NCBI RefSeq assembly: GCF_030348765.1
Contig: NZ_JAUCEU010000007.1
Location: 5,615,501-5,679,500 of the forward strand
DNA from: Neobacillus sp. CF12
Lineage (GTDB): Bacteria; Bacillota; Bacilli; Bacillales; Cytobacillaceae
Reading direction: 5' to 3'
Length of the DNA stretch: 64,000 nt
Shown here: piece by piece, positions 46,779 through 56,303 of the stretch
Layout of the letters: each line of letters opens with the position of its first letter
How positions within the stretch are numbered: position 1 is the stretch's first letter
Notes under the pieces: model-generated
The model's input: the letters and a program-made list of their open reading frames with translations, nothing else
Databases searched by the model: none
What the model was told of the DNA's origin: nothing
Translations under genes and position numbers: made by a program

Positions 46779-47453
46779 TTGTTAAACAAAATTTACGATT
46801 GGGTAGATGAACGTTTAGATATTACGCCTTTGTGGCGCGATATCGCAGATCATGAGGTTCCTGAGCATGTCAATCCAGCGCATCACTTTTCTGCGTTTGT
46901 TTACTGTTTTGGCGGTATGACATTCTTTGTTACTGTTATTCAAATTCTTTCTGGTATGTTCTTAACGATGTACTATGTACCAGATATTAAAAACGCGTGG
47001 GAATCTGTATTCTACTTGCAAAATCAAGTAGCTTTCGGTCAAATTGTACGCGGAATGCATCACTGGGGTGCTAGTTTAGTTATTGTAATGATGTTCTTAC
47101 ATACATTACGCGTTTTCTTCCAAGGCGCATACAAAAAGCCTCGTGAACTTAACTGGATTGTTGGGGTACTCATTTTCTTCATCATGCTAGCTTTAGGTTT
47201 AACAGGTTATTTATTACCTTGGGATATGAAAGCGTTGTTCGCTACAAAAGTTACACTTCAAATTATAGAAGCAACACCGTTTATTGGTGTTCATCTTAAA
47301 ACGTTACTATCGGGTCATGAGACGATTGTTGGTGCTCAAACCTTAACTCGTTTCTTTGCGATTCACGTGTTCTTCTTACCTGCTGCTTTATTTGGCTTAA
47401 TGGCAGCTCACTTCATGATGATTCGTAAACAGGGTATTTCTGGACCACTATAA
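46779..47453 (+). CDS. qcrB: Menaquinol:cytochrome c reductase cytochrome b subunit
   Basis: Haem b-containing membrane core of the complex, with the quinol sites. TTG start at 46779 behind AAAGGAGG. The 224 residues have four helices and the haem-binding His pairs in GMHHWGASLVIVMMFLHTLRV and in FAIHVFFLPAALFGLMAAHF. Bacillus splits cytochrome b, with the remaining helices in QcrC. Confidence 0.97.
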   Translation: MLNKIYDWVDERLDITPLWRDIADHEVPEHVNPAHHFSAFVYCFGGMTFFVTVIQILSGMFLTMYYVPDIKNAWESVFYLQNQVAFGQIVRGMHHWGASLVIVMMFLHTLRVFFQGAYKKPRELNWIVGVLIFFIMLALGLTGYLLPWDMKALFATKVTLQIIEATPFIGVHLKTLLSGHETIVGAQTLTRFFAIHVFFLPAALFGLMAAHFMMIRKQGISGPL

Positions 47454-47518
47454 TACTCTACATATGATTCCGAACTACTTATAATCTTAAATTACGAATA
47501 AAGGAGGGGGATTGTTCG

Positions 47519-48292
47519 ATGCATCGCGGTAAAGGAATGAAGTTCGTTGGTGACTCACGTGTATTGGCACCTGAGGCACGTACGAAAAAGAATATTCCGA
47601 AGGATTACTCAGAGTACCCTGGTAAAACAGAGGCATTTTGGCCTAACTTCCTTTTGAAAGAATGGTTGGTAGGTGCAGTATTTCTTGTCGGTATTTTATG
47701 TTTAACAGTTGCACATCCTAGTCCACTTGAAAGGATTGCGGATCCGTCAGATACAGGATATGTTCCAATGCCGGACTGGTATTTCTTATTCTTATATCAA
47801 TTGCTGAAGTATGAATTCGCAGCAGGACCTTACACAGTAGTCGGTGCGATGGTTATTCCAGGACTAGCTTTTGGAGCATTACTATTAGCGCCTTTCCTAG
47901 ATCGTGGACCAGAGCGACGTCCAAGTAAGCGTCCATTAGCTACTAGCTTTATGCTATTAGCAATAGCGGCGATTACATTTTTAACATGGCAGTCTGCTTC
48001 TACCCACGATTGGGAAGCTGCAAAAGAATATGGTAAAATCGTAGCAACCGCTGACATTGACAAGACATCTGAAGAATACAAAATTGCCTCAGATAATACT
48101 TGTTTATCTTGTCACGGTGATGCCTTCCAGGGTGGAGCAGCTGCACCATCTTTGGTGGATACTGGATTATCTGCAGAAGAAATTTCAAAAATTGCAAAAG
48201 AAGGTATAGGAGCTATGCCTCCAGGAGTTTTCAAAGGTGACGACGAACAGCTTAAAAAGCTTTCTGAATACATTGCGAACTTAGGGAAATAA
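47519..48292 (+). CDS. qcrC: Menaquinol:cytochrome c reductase cytochrome b/c subunit
   Basis: Fusion of subunit IV (C-terminal helices of cytochrome b, about residues 35-155, with the PDWYFLFLYQLLKYE quinol-site region) and a cytochrome c domain (about 165-257). The haem c motif is CLSCHG (about residues 197-202) and the axial Met is in GIGAMPPG. AAAGGAGGGGG precedes the ATG. Confidence 0.97.
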   Translation: MHRGKGMKFVGDSRVLAPEARTKKNIPKDYSEYPGKTEAFWPNFLLKEWLVGAVFLVGILCLTVAHPSPLERIADPSDTGYVPMPDWYFLFLYQLLKYEFAAGPYTVVGAMVIPGLAFGALLLAPFLDRGPERRPSKRPLATSFMLLAIAAITFLTWQSASTHDWEAAKEYGKIVATADIDKTSEEYKIASDNTCLSCHGDAFQGGAAAPSLVDTGLSAEEISKIAKEGIGAMPPGVFKGDDEQLKKLSEYIANLGK

Positions 48293-48304
48293 TAACTGAT
48301 TGAA

Positions 48305-48334
48305 AAAAGCTGACGTAATCTCGTCAGCTTTTAT
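48305..48334 (+). terminator. Terminator after qcrC
   Basis: Perfect AAAAGCTGACG/CGTCAGCTTTT stem with a 6-nt loop. Confidence 0.82.
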
Positions 48335-48366
48335 TATTAATAAAATAATTGAAAAGAGGAATAGAA

Positions 48367-48960
48367 GTGAAATGGATTTATCCTCTATTGGCCAATAGAT
48401 CATTTTTACTATTGTTATTGATAATCAATATTGCTGGAACGATTTACGGCTACGTATGGTATGGCTGGCAATTAAAAGAAACACCTGCTTTATTTCTAAT
48501 ATTTGTTCCGGACAGCCCTACAGCAAGTTTATTTTTTGTCTTTGTTATCGCTGCATTCCTTTTAAAAAAGAATTGGCCCCTTATGGAAGCACTTGCAATT
48601 GTAACTTTATTTAAATATGGAATATGGGCTGTAGTAATGAATCTCCTAGTCTTCTTTGCTCAAGGAGAGTTAGATTGGATTGGGGTCATGTTGATTTTTT
48701 CACATTTTGCTATGGCAGTCCAAGCAATATTATATTCTCCCTTTTATCGTTTTAAATGGTGGCATCTAATTGTCACAGCGATTTGGACACTACATAATGA
48801 TGTTATTGACTACGTTTTTTTCATGCTGCCTCGATACCACATGCTAAATGAGGTTACACCTCAAATTGGCTACTTTACCTTTTGGCTTTCAATCTTATCA
48901 ATCATTATAGGCTATTATTTTGTTTTACGCCCTACTAGATTTAAATTAGAACTAAAATAG
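48367..48960 (+). CDS. ypjA: Membrane protein YpjA (DUF1405-like)
   Basis: Polytopic membrane protein of 197 residues with about five or six helices. GTG 48367 is chosen: AAAAGAGG stands 7 nt upstream. N-terminal LLANRSFLLLLLIINIAGTI and YGYVWYGWQLK match the Bacillus YpjA family. Function is unknown; genome position after qcrABC is conserved. Confidence 0.82.
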   Translation: MKWIYPLLANRSFLLLLLIINIAGTIYGYVWYGWQLKETPALFLIFVPDSPTASLFFVFVIAAFLLKKNWPLMEALAIVTLFKYGIWAVVMNLLVFFAQGELDWIGVMLIFSHFAMAVQAILYSPFYRFKWWHLIVTAIWTLHNDVIDYVFFMLPRYHMLNEVTPQIGYFTFWLSILSIIIGYYFVLRPTRFKLELK

Positions 48961-48985
48961 TAAATGATAGGATAAAAGATGGTCT

Positions 48986-49039
48986 AACCTTGTCCACCCT
49001 TTCATACATTTTATTAGTAATGATAGGGGGGACAAGGTT
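48986..49039. repeat. Inverted repeat masking the ypjB ribosome site
   Basis: AACCTTGTCCACCCT (48986-49000) pairs with AGGGGGGACAAGGTT (49025-49039), 14 of 15 positions. The right arm contains the GGGGGG ribosome site and reaches the first base of the TTG start. Loop of 24 nt. Confidence 0.85.
49003..49010 (+). promoter_or_regulatory. Candidate sigma-E -10 element of ypjB
   Basis: CATACATT equals the sigma-E -10 pattern CATACANT and lies in the loop of the inverted repeat, 28 bp before the start. The expected -35 is poor. Confidence 0.4.
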
Positions 49040-49833
49040 TGAAGTATAAATGGTTACTAATATCTTTAATTGTCATTATGCTCACTCCCATGACGGTAAG
49101 TGCGACTTCGCATACGCCGATAGAGAAGCTAGATAATATCTCTGATGAAGCACTTCAAATGGTTAAATTTCAGAGGTATGAAGATGGCAAAAAGCTGTTG
49201 AGTTATTTTTCAGAGCAATTCACGGATATTTCCAGCAAAGAACATCCTTTTACAATGGATGAATTAAGAATTATTACTGTATCCCATGATGAGGCAATGG
49301 AAGCAGCTGTTAGTTCTAATATGGAATATGAGGAAAGGGTCCAAAGACTTACGAAGTTTCGTCTTGTCGTGGATGCTATTGCAACTAGCCATCAGCCTCT
49401 TTGGACAGAAATGAAGAATCAAATTATGACTGCCTTCCAGGATGCGAGAGAAGCTGCAAGCACTGGTGATTCTGAAAACTTTCATTCCAATTTTAATACG
49501 TTTATGTCCTTATACAACGTAATTTATCCAAGTATGAAAATCGATGTCTCTGCAGAAAATATTCAAAGATTAGATGCACGAATTAATTTTATTGATGAAT
49601 ATCGTTCAGAGGTAGTCAATAACCAAAAAAGCCTAGAGGAATTAGAAGGTTTGGAAATGGATTTGAAAAATCTTTTTGAAAACATGGACGAGGATGAGGC
49701 AGATCCATCACTATGGTGGGTCATCATTTCGACAGGAAGTATTATTATTTTAACTTTATCCTATGTGGGCTGGAGAAAATATCAAGGTGAGAAAAATATG
49801 AAAAAAAACCGTTCTAGAGTCCATAAGGATTAA
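49039..49833 (+). CDS. ypjB: Sporulation protein YpjB
   Basis: Exported membrane protein of 264 residues. TTG start behind AGGGGGGACA. It has a signal peptide (YKWLLISLIVIMLTPMTVSA, residues 3-22), a long helical extracellular part and a C-terminal membrane helix (about 229-250, WWVIISTGSIIILTLSYVGW) with a basic tail. Annotated in the family as a sporulation protein; its precise role is not known. Confidence 0.8.
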   Translation: MKYKWLLISLIVIMLTPMTVSATSHTPIEKLDNISDEALQMVKFQRYEDGKKLLSYFSEQFTDISSKEHPFTMDELRIITVSHDEAMEAAVSSNMEYEERVQRLTKFRLVVDAIATSHQPLWTEMKNQIMTAFQDAREAASTGDSENFHSNFNTFMSLYNVIYPSMKIDVSAENIQRLDARINFIDEYRSEVVNNQKSLEELEGLEMDLKNLFENMDEDEADPSLWWVIISTGSIIILTLSYVGWRKYQGEKNMKKNRSRVHKD

Positions 49834-49894
49834 ACCTTTTTCTATGTCCTTCACAGAGGAAATAATGGCACCGTTAGAGTATTGGAGGTTCAAC

Positions 49895-50575
49895 ATGACT
49901 TTCTTAGTTTATTTCCTAATCATAATGTTGGTGCCCTTATGGGCTCAATTTAGGGTAAAAGGCACATTTGTAAAATACTCTCGAGTACCTAATGCATCTT
50001 ATCGTACAGGCGCAGAAGTTGCTAGAGAAGTGTTAAATGCAAACGGTCTATTTAATGTTGGTGTTGAAGAGGGCAGAGGCTTTTTAAGTGATCACTATGA
50101 TCCAAGGTCGAAAACAGTCCGGTTATCTCCGGAAAATTATCGCGGCCATTCCATAGCTTCAACTGCTATTGCTGCCCATGAATGTGGACATGCCATACAA
50201 GATGCACAGCGATACACATTTTTACGTTTTCGTTCTGTCTTAGTTCCAGTGGCTAATATTGGGTCAAACTTTTCATGGGTACTTGTGTTGATAGGAATCT
50301 TCTTTCAAATGAGTGGATTGTTATTAATCGGGATCCTATTTATGGCAGCAGCAGTCCTTTTTCAAGTCATCACATTACCAGTAGAATTCAATGCCTCCAA
50401 CCGTGCTATGGACCAAGTGGTTTCCCTGGGTCTAATACGGAATGAGGAAGAGCGGAATGCACGCAAGGTATTAAATGCTGCTGCTTTAACATACGTCGCG
50501 GCAGCGGCAGTAGCTGTTTTAGAGTTATTGAGGCTAGTCCTTATCTTTACTGGTATGAGTAGAAGCAATGAATAA
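49895..50575 (+). CDS. YugP-type membrane zinc metalloprotease
   Basis: Membrane protease of 226 residues. ATG 49895 is chosen because GGAGG lies 7 nt upstream; upstream ATGs are less well supported. The zinc motif is AAHECGHAIQDA (HExGH, about residues 106-110). Membrane helices flank it (residues 1-18 and several after 130). It resembles B. subtilis YugP, which is encoded elsewhere in that genome, so the gene is an addition between ypjB and ypjC. Substrate unknown. Confidence 0.85.
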   Translation: MTFLVYFLIIMLVPLWAQFRVKGTFVKYSRVPNASYRTGAEVAREVLNANGLFNVGVEEGRGFLSDHYDPRSKTVRLSPENYRGHSIASTAIAAHECGHAIQDAQRYTFLRFRSVLVPVANIGSNFSWVLVLIGIFFQMSGLLLIGILFMAAAVLFQVITLPVEFNASNRAMDQVVSLGLIRNEEERNARKVLNAAALTYVAAAAVAVLELLRLVLIFTGMSRSNE

Positions 50576-50593
50576 GACCTTTTATCCCGCCAC

Positions 50594-50629
50594 ATAAAAA
50601 GCAATGTCCACCAGGACATTGCTTTTTAG
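50594..50629. terminator. Bidirectional terminator between the YugP-like gene and ypjC
   Basis: Perfect 14-bp AAAAAGCAATGTCC/GGACATTGCTTTTT hairpin between convergent genes. Confidence 0.88.
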
Positions 50630-51498
50630 ATTTCAATAGGCTTTTTGTTTTCATCTAGTGTAAATCCTTCTCCATGGACATCATGGACAACAGTGACCGA
50701 CACAAAGGCATGTGGGTCTACTGAGGTAATTAAATTTTTCAAACGAACGATTTCGTTTTTAGCCACAACACAGTATAAAACTTCTCGTTCTATCTTGGTA
50801 AATGACCCATACCCCTTAAGAACGGTAACGCCACGATCCATTTCTTCCATAATTTTTTTCGCAATATCATCATTTCTTTCAGAGACAATCATCGCACCTC
50901 TAGCCGTATAGGCACCTTCTTGAATAAAATCAATTACTCTTGCTCCGATAAATACAGCTACAAGGGTATACATTGCTTCTCGATAATTTAGATAGGTAAG
51001 AACAGATGCCCCAATCACACATATGTCAAAGATAAACATGGTCCTTCCCATGCTCCAACCCGCATATTTCTGGACAAGTCGTGCAATGATATCGACTCCG
51101 CCTGTTGTACCGCCATAGCGAAAGATTATTCCTAATCCAATTCCAAGAAAAACACCTGCAAATAAAGCAGCAAGTAATAAGTCATCCTTTAGTGGCATGT
51201 CAATGGAATAACGTTGGAATATCCATAAAAAAACCGATAGACCGACCGTGCCAAGAAGTGTATAAATAAAAGCATTTCTACCGAGTAATTTCCAGCCAAT
51301 AAAAAAGAGTGGGATATTTAATAGTAAGTTTGTATAAGATGGGTCCCATTTGAACATGAAGTATAGGAGAAGCGTTATACCTGTGAAACCGCCTTCGGCG
51401 AGTTTATTTTGCATATTAAAATTTACAAGACCAAAAGACATAATCGCAGTTCCAATTAAGATAAATAGTACGTTTTTTAATTTAAGACCAAATATCAT
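50626..51498 (-). CDS. ypjC: YitT-family membrane protein YpjC (DUF2179)
   Basis: Membrane protein of 290 residues with five or six helices in the first 200 residues (YitT/DUF161 domain, with GGTTGGVDIIARL) and a cytosolic C-terminal DUF2179 domain (about 205-285, RGVTVLKGYGSFTKIEREVLYCVV). The ATG on the minus strand has GAGGAGG upstream. Position and family match B. subtilis YpjC, though its orientation is opposite to its neighbours here. Function unknown. Confidence 0.85.
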   Translation of the reverse strand: MIFGLKLKNVLFILIGTAIMSFGLVNFNMQNKLAEGGFTGITLLLYFMFKWDPSYTNLLLNIPLFFIGWKLLGRNAFIYTLLGTVGLSVFLWIFQRYSIDMPLKDDLLLAALFAGVFLGIGLGIIFRYGGTTGGVDIIARLVQKYAGWSMGRTMFIFDICVIGASVLTYLNYREAMYTLVAVFIGARVIDFIQEGAYTARGAMIVSERNDDIAKKIMEEMDRGVTVLKGYGSFTKIEREVLYCVVAKNEIVRLKNLITSVDPHAFVSVTVVHDVHGEGFTLDENKKPIEI

Positions 51499-51680
51499 GA
51501 TTCTTTCCTCCTCTTCCGCAATTTTCCCTAATCAGCGGTTTTTATTATAGCGAATTAATAATAGAAGAGCAATTTTGGGCGGGAAAGTTTATACTTAATA
51601 CAAAAATATTTGTAATACTAACTCATTTTAGCTAATGTAATGAGTAGGAAATACGCAATCAGCAAAAGAGGTGAATAGAT

Positions 51681-52022
51681 GTGGTCAATGGCAAATCAAT
51701 TAAAGACCTGCAGATGGAAGTGGATACATATATAAGTCAATTTAAAGAGGGGTATTTTAGTCCCTTAGCGATGGTCGCTCGGCTTACGGAAGAACTAGGA
51801 GAGCTTGCGAGAGAGGTCAATCATTATTATGGTGAGAAACCGAAGAAATCAAGCGAAACCGAAAAGGCTATTGAGGAAGAGTTAGGTGACCTTCTTTTTG
51901 TCATCATTTGCTTGGCCAATTCATTAAATATTGACTTGGAAGAGGCACACGATTATGTGATGAATAAATTTAATACCAGGGACAAAGACCGCTGGACAAG
52001 GATAGAGAAGGATGAGGAGTGA
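51681..52022 (+). CDS. ypjD: MazG-type nucleotide pyrophosphohydrolase YpjD
   Basis: Small all-alpha NTP pyrophosphatase of 113 residues. GTG 51681 follows AGAGGTGAA. The MazG metal motif is EELGEL (E-E-x-x-E, about residues 36-41) together with EEELGDLLF (about 64-72, supplying E and D). Such enzymes hydrolyse non-canonical or excess (d)NTPs. First gene of ypjD-dapB-mgsA-bshB1-bshA-cca-birA. Confidence 0.92.
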   Translation: MVNGKSIKDLQMEVDTYISQFKEGYFSPLAMVARLTEELGELAREVNHYYGEKPKKSSETEKAIEEELGDLLFVIICLANSLNIDLEEAHDYVMNKFNTRDKDRWTRIEKDEE

Positions 52023-52028
52023 GAAATC

Positions 52029-52832
52029 ATGAATAAGGTGAAAATTATTATTGCTGGACCACGGGGACGGATGGGTAGTGAAGCTGTCAACATGGTTACC
52101 AAAACTGAACATTTTGAATTAATGGCTGTTATTGACTATAAATTTGAAGGTCACATGTTAAGTGACTTAGAGGGATTCCATTCTATTAAAAATGTTCCCA
52201 TTTTTACAAACATTGAGTCTTGCCTGCAGAATGTAGAGTGTGATGTATTAATTGACTTAACAACACCTGAGGTGGGCATGCATCATGCCAAAACGGCTCT
52301 TCACTATAATGTGAGACCTGTAGTAGGTACCACAGGCTTTACAAAAGCTGACTTAGAAGAGTTGGAAGGAATATGTAAGGACAAGAAATTAGGATGTATT
52401 ATTGCACCTAATTTTGCACTTGGTGCAGTGTTAATGATGAAGTTTTCCCAAATGGCTGCAAAATACTTCAATGATATCGAAATCATTGAATTACATCATG
52501 ACCAGAAATTAGATGCTCCATCTGGCACAGCAGTGAAGACTGCCGAAATGATTACAGCTGTAAGGGAAAGAAAACAACAGGGTCATCCTGATGAGAAAGA
52601 AACAATAAGTGGTGCAAGAGGTGCAGAACTTGACGGAATGCATATTCATTCAGTAAGACTGCCAGGACTTGTTGCTCATCAACAAGTATTATTTGGTTCA
52701 GATGGTCAGACATTGTCTATTCGTCATGATTCTTATAATCGGACATCTTTCATGTCAGGTGTTAAAATAGCAGTAGATACGGTAATGAAGCAAGACGAGT
52801 TCGTATATGGACTTGAAAATATTCTAGAATAG
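52029..52832 (+). CDS. dapB: 4-hydroxy-tetrahydrodipicolinate reductase
   Basis: NAD(P)H-dependent step of lysine, diaminopimelate and dipicolinate synthesis. The 267 residues have the Rossmann motif [12 protein letters not shown] (about 9-20), GTTGFT, the active-site region [15 protein letters not shown] (about 155-169; His and Lys) and [14 protein letters not shown]. Lies 6 bp after ypjD. Confidence 0.97.
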   Translation: MNKVKIIIAGPRGRMGSEAVNMVTKTEHFELMAVIDYKFEGHMLSDLEGFHSIKNVPIFTNIESCLQNVECDVLIDLTTPEVGMHHAKTALHYNVRPVVGTTGFTKADLEELEGICKDKKLGCIIAPNFALGAVLMMKFSQMAAKYFNDIEIIELHHDQKLDAPSGTAVKTAEMITAVRERKQQGHPDEKETISGARGAELDGMHIHSVRLPGLVAHQQVLFGSDGQTLSIRHDSYNRTSFMSGVKIAVDTVMKQDEFVYGLENILE

Positions 52833-52842
52833 GGGAACTACC

Positions 52843-53262
52843 ATGAATATAGCCTTAATTGCACATGATAATAAAAAGAATGACCTTGTTCAATTTGCAA
52901 CAGCATACCAAACGATCTTTGCAAAGCACAACCTTTTTGCTACGGGGACAACTGGGCTTAGAATTCAAGAAGCAACTGGATTACCGATTACAAGATACCA
53001 ATCAGGCCCACTAGGTGGAGATCAGGAAATTGGAGCTATGATCGCAAAAAATAAGATGGATGCAATTTTCTTTTTCCGGGATCCACTAACTGCGCAGCCG
53101 CATGAACCAGATGTAACAGCACTCGTTCGTCTCTGTGATGTCTATTCTATCCCGCTAGCTACCAATATGGGAACTGCTGAACTATTAATTAGAGGATTAG
53201 ATGAGGGCTTCTTAGAATGGAGAAATATTATCCACGAGACCGGTGAAAGTGATGAGCGATAA
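52843..53262 (+). CDS. mgsA: Methylglyoxal synthase
   Basis: Converts dihydroxyacetone phosphate to methylglyoxal and phosphate. The 139 residues include ALIAHDNKK (about 4-12), GTTG (about 37-40), [15 protein letters not shown] (about 54-68, catalytic Asp) and [14 protein letters not shown] (about 78-91, catalytic Asp and His). The gene is coupled with bacillithiol genes. Bacillithiol protects against methylglyoxal, which gives a plausible reason for the cluster. Confidence 0.97.
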   Translation: MNIALIAHDNKKNDLVQFATAYQTIFAKHNLFATGTTGLRIQEATGLPITRYQSGPLGGDQEIGAMIAKNKMDAIFFFRDPLTAQPHEPDVTALVRLCDVYSIPLATNMGTAELLIRGLDEGFLEWRNIIHETGESDER

Positions 53263-53962
53263 GCCCTTACATATATTAGCGTTTGGTGCCCATGCTGATG
53301 ATGTAGAAATCGGCATGGGAGGTAGCGTTGCAAAACTGACAGCAAGTGGAAAAAGGATAGGGATTTGTGATTTAACTGACGCGGATTTATCTTCGAATGG
53401 TACTATCGAAATAAGGAAACAGGAAGCAAAGAAGGCTGCTGAAATACTAGGTGTCACTGAAAGATTGTCACTTGGCTTTCCAGATAGAGGGCTCCTGCAC
53501 AAGGCGGAATACATAAGGGGAATTGCTTCTGTAATAAGAAAATATCAACCTAAAATTGTCTTTGCTCCCTACTTTGAAGACCGCCATCCTGATCATGGGA
53601 ACTGCGCCCGCCTTGTGGAAGAGGCGGTCTTTTCTGCGGGAATAAGAAAATACCAAACAGAAAATTTTCAAGCACCTCATAAAGTTTCGAGAGTATATTT
53701 CTATATGATAAATGGCTTTCATAAACCAGATTTCACCATCGATATCTCTGATACGATGGAGCAAAAAGTCGCAGCCTTGAGGTCGTATAAAAGCCAATTT
53801 GAACAAACAGAAACTAGTGTCGAAACCCCGCTGGTAAATGGATACATTGAAACCGTAGAAGCAAGGGAAAAATTATTTGGTCAGCAAGTTGGAGTTGAAT
53901 TCGCAGAAGGTTTTAAATCAAAAGTGCCAATCCTCTTGAATCGTGACTTGATTGGAGATTAA
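53252..53962 (+). CDS. bshB1: Bacillithiol biosynthesis deacetylase BshB1
   Basis: Zinc deacetylase that converts GlcNAc-malate to GlcN-malate in bacillithiol synthesis. ATG 53252, overlapping mgsA, gives 236 residues as in B. subtilis. Metal motif is [13 protein letters not shown] (HxDD, about residues 11-23), with the distal DRHPDHGN (about 108-115, H-P-D-H). bshA follows 2 bp later. Confidence 0.95.
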   Translation: MSDKPLHILAFGAHADDVEIGMGGSVAKLTASGKRIGICDLTDADLSSNGTIEIRKQEAKKAAEILGVTERLSLGFPDRGLLHKAEYIRGIASVIRKYQPKIVFAPYFEDRHPDHGNCARLVEEAVFSAGIRKYQTENFQAPHKVSRVYFYMINGFHKPDFTIDISDTMEQKVAALRSYKSQFEQTETSVETPLVNGYIETVEAREKLFGQQVGVEFAEGFKSKVPILLNRDLIGD

Positions 53963-53964
53963 AA

Positions 53965-55092
53965 ATGAGGAAACTAAAAATTGGAATTACCTGTTATCCC
54001 ACAGTTGGTGGTTCAGGGGTCGTAGCGACAGAATTAGGAAAAATGCTGGCAGAGCTAGGTCATGAGATACATTTTATCTCATCAAGCATTCCTTTCAGAC
54101 TTAATAGAATTTATCATAATATTTTTTATCATCAGGTTGAAGTGAATCAATACTCTGTTTTTCAATATCCACCCTATGACATTGCATTAGCTAGTAAAAT
54201 GGCAGAGGTTGCTAATAGAGAGAATCTAGATATTCTCCATGTTCATTATGCGATTCCACATGCAGTGTGCGCAATATTGGCTAAACAAATGTCCAATGTG
54301 GATGTGAAAATTGTTACGACTTTGCATGGGACAGATATAACTGTATTAGGGTATGACCCATCTTTATCGGAAGCAATCAAGTTTGGGATAGAAAAATCTG
54401 ATATTGTTACGGCTGTTTCTAAATCCTTAATTGAGCAGACTCATGAACTAATTCAGCCGGACAAACAAATTGAAACGGTCTATAACTTTATTGATGAAAG
54501 AATATATCAAAAAAGAGATGCAAACCATCTAAAGAAAGAATTTGGGATAAAAGATGACGAAAAGGTTGTCATCCATGTTTCGAATTTTCGACCAGTTAAA
54601 CGAGTTCAGGATGTTGTAAAAACGTTCGCAAGGATTTCAGCGGCTATGCCAGCAAAATTATTGCTGGTAGGAGATGGTCCCGAGATGACACCTGTGTGCA
54701 GGTTAGTGAAAAAATTAGGGTTAACAGATAAAGTTCATCTTCTCGGAAAACAGGAAAACCTGGATGAATTGTATTCAATCAGTGATTTAAAACTTTTATT
54801 ATCGGAAAAAGAAAGCTTTGGGCTGGTGGCTCTTGAGGCAATGGCATGTGGTGTTCCTTGTATTGGAACAAATGTTGGCGGAATGCCTGAAGTCATTGAG
54901 AATGGAAAGACAGGATATATTTGTGAATTAGGTGATATTGACGATATTTCTACGAAAGCAGTATTTCTATTAAGTAATCCACAAATTCATCGGCAGTTTT
55001 CTGAAAATGGAGTTTCCGTTGTTACTACAAAATTTAGAGCACAACAAATTGTCGGGCAATATGAGCAATTATATTATAAGCTCTTAAACTAA
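53965..55092 (+). CDS. bshA: Bacillithiol biosynthesis glycosyltransferase BshA
   Basis: GT4 glycosyltransferase that joins UDP-GlcNAc and L-malate in the first step of bacillithiol synthesis. The 375 residues have the N-terminal glycine loop [11 protein letters not shown] (about 15-25), [15 protein letters not shown], and the E-x7-E motif [18 protein letters not shown] (about 278-295). Confidence 0.95.
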   Translation: MRKLKIGITCYPTVGGSGVVATELGKMLAELGHEIHFISSSIPFRLNRIYHNIFYHQVEVNQYSVFQYPPYDIALASKMAEVANRENLDILHVHYAIPHAVCAILAKQMSNVDVKIVTTLHGTDITVLGYDPSLSEAIKFGIEKSDIVTAVSKSLIEQTHELIQPDKQIETVYNFIDERIYQKRDANHLKKEFGIKDDEKVVIHVSNFRPVKRVQDVVKTFARISAAMPAKLLLVGDGPEMTPVCRLVKKLGLTDKVHLLGKQENLDELYSISDLKLLLSEKESFGLVALEAMACGVPCIGTNVGGMPEVIENGKTGYICELGDIDDISTKAVFLLSNPQIHRQFSENGVSVVTTKFRAQQIVGQYEQLYYKLLN

Positions 55093-55103
55093 GGGTGATT
55101 ATG

Positions 55104-56303
55104 ATGAAGGAGCCTTTTTTATCTGCTGTACCAGTATTAGAGAGAATAGAAACTGCTGGATTTGAAGCATATTTTGTAGGAGGATCTGTTAGGGACTTCC
55201 TTTTAAATAAAGAGATAAACGACGTTGATATTGCAACCTCAGCAACACCAGAAGAAGTAAAGCAAATATTTTCAAAAACCGTTGATATTGGGATTGAGCA
55301 TGGGACTGTTCTTGTTATATATCAAAATCAATCATATGAAATCACAACATTTCGCAGTGAAGCTGAATATGAGGATTACCGCAGACCAAAGGAAGTTTCT
55401 TTTATTAGAAGCCTGACAGAGGATTTGCAGCGAAGAGATTTCACCATGAATGCAATTGCGATGGACAAAGATGGGAATATTATTGACCCCTTTCACGGAC
55501 GAAAAGCAATAAATAATCAGGTCATTCAAACCGTCGGAAAAGCAGCAGACCGTTTTCAAGAGGATGCCTTAAGAATGATGCGTGCAGTTCGTTTTGTAAG
55601 TCAGCTGTCTTTCAAAATCGAAGAAGAAACACTTAATGCGCTGATTGATTTGGTACACTTACTTGAAAATATTGCAGTTGAACGAAAGCACGCTGAGTTC
55701 GATAAATTACTTATTGGTAATAATCGAAAACAAGCCTTGAAACTTATCCTTCAGACAAATATTTTTTCCTACCTGCCTGGGCTATCGAATCGAGAGGAAC
55801 GCATTAAATTAATGTTAGAGTACAAGTTTGAAACATTACATACTTGTGAAATGTGGGCATTACTCGTATTCTTTCTGGAAATCGAAAATAGGGCAATAGA
55901 GGAATTTCTCAGAGGCTGGAGAATACCATTGAAAGAAATCAGGGAGATTCAACTTATACTCCAGTACCTAAGAAAGAGATTCAAAGGTAGTTGGTCAAAG
56001 TATGATTTATATGCAGCAACTAAGGACATTTTCGTATCCTCTGAGAATCTCTTTCTTGTTATAAATGGCATTGAGGACAATGATACCCTGCAACACTATT
56101 TAGAAGTGTATGAGGGGCTCCCCATTAAGGCACGCTCAGAGATGAATATAACAGGTAACGACTTGATGGATTGGTTTAACAAAAGCGGTGGTCCCTGGGT
56201 GAAAGAGTTATTATTTAAGGTTGAGCAAGCGATAGTAGCAGGAAATCTTGAAAATAATAAAAAAATCATTAAGGAGTGGCTGATGGAGTGCAATCACAAC
56301 TAA
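55104..56303 (+). CDS. cca: CCA tRNA nucleotidyltransferase
   Basis: Adds the CCA end to tRNA, a single enzyme for C and A in Bacillus. ATG 55104 follows AAGGGTGA. The 399 residues hold motif A FVGGSVRDFLLNKEINDVDIA (the glycine turn and DxD), RRDFTMNAIAMD (about 115-126) and the RMMRAVRF motif (about 155-162). The end overlaps birA by 16 bp. Confidence 0.95.
   Translation: MKEPFLSAVPVLERIETAGFEAYFVGGSVRDFLLNKEINDVDIATSATPEEVKQIFSKTVDIGIEHGTVLVIYQNQSYEITTFRSEAEYEDYRRPKEVSFIRSLTEDLQRRDFTMNAIAMDKDGNIIDPFHGRKAINNQVIQTVGKAADRFQEDALRMMRAVRFVSQLSFKIEEETLNALIDLVHLLENIAVERKHAEFDKLLIGNNRKQALKLILQTNIFSYLPGLSNREERIKLMLEYKFETLHTCEMWALLVFFLEIENRAIEEFLRGWRIPLKEIREIQLILQYLRKRFKGSWSKYDLYAATKDIFVSSENLFLVINGIEDNDTLQHYLEVYEGLPIKARSEMNITGNDLMDWFNKSGGPWVKELLFKVEQAIVAGNLENNKKIIKEWLMECNHN

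Noticed and set aside
53577..53640. Terminator-like hairpin in bshB1 (AAGACCGCC / GGCGGTCTT)
   Set aside because: The loop is over 40 nt and the sequence encodes the conserved DRHPDHGN motif region; likely coincidence.
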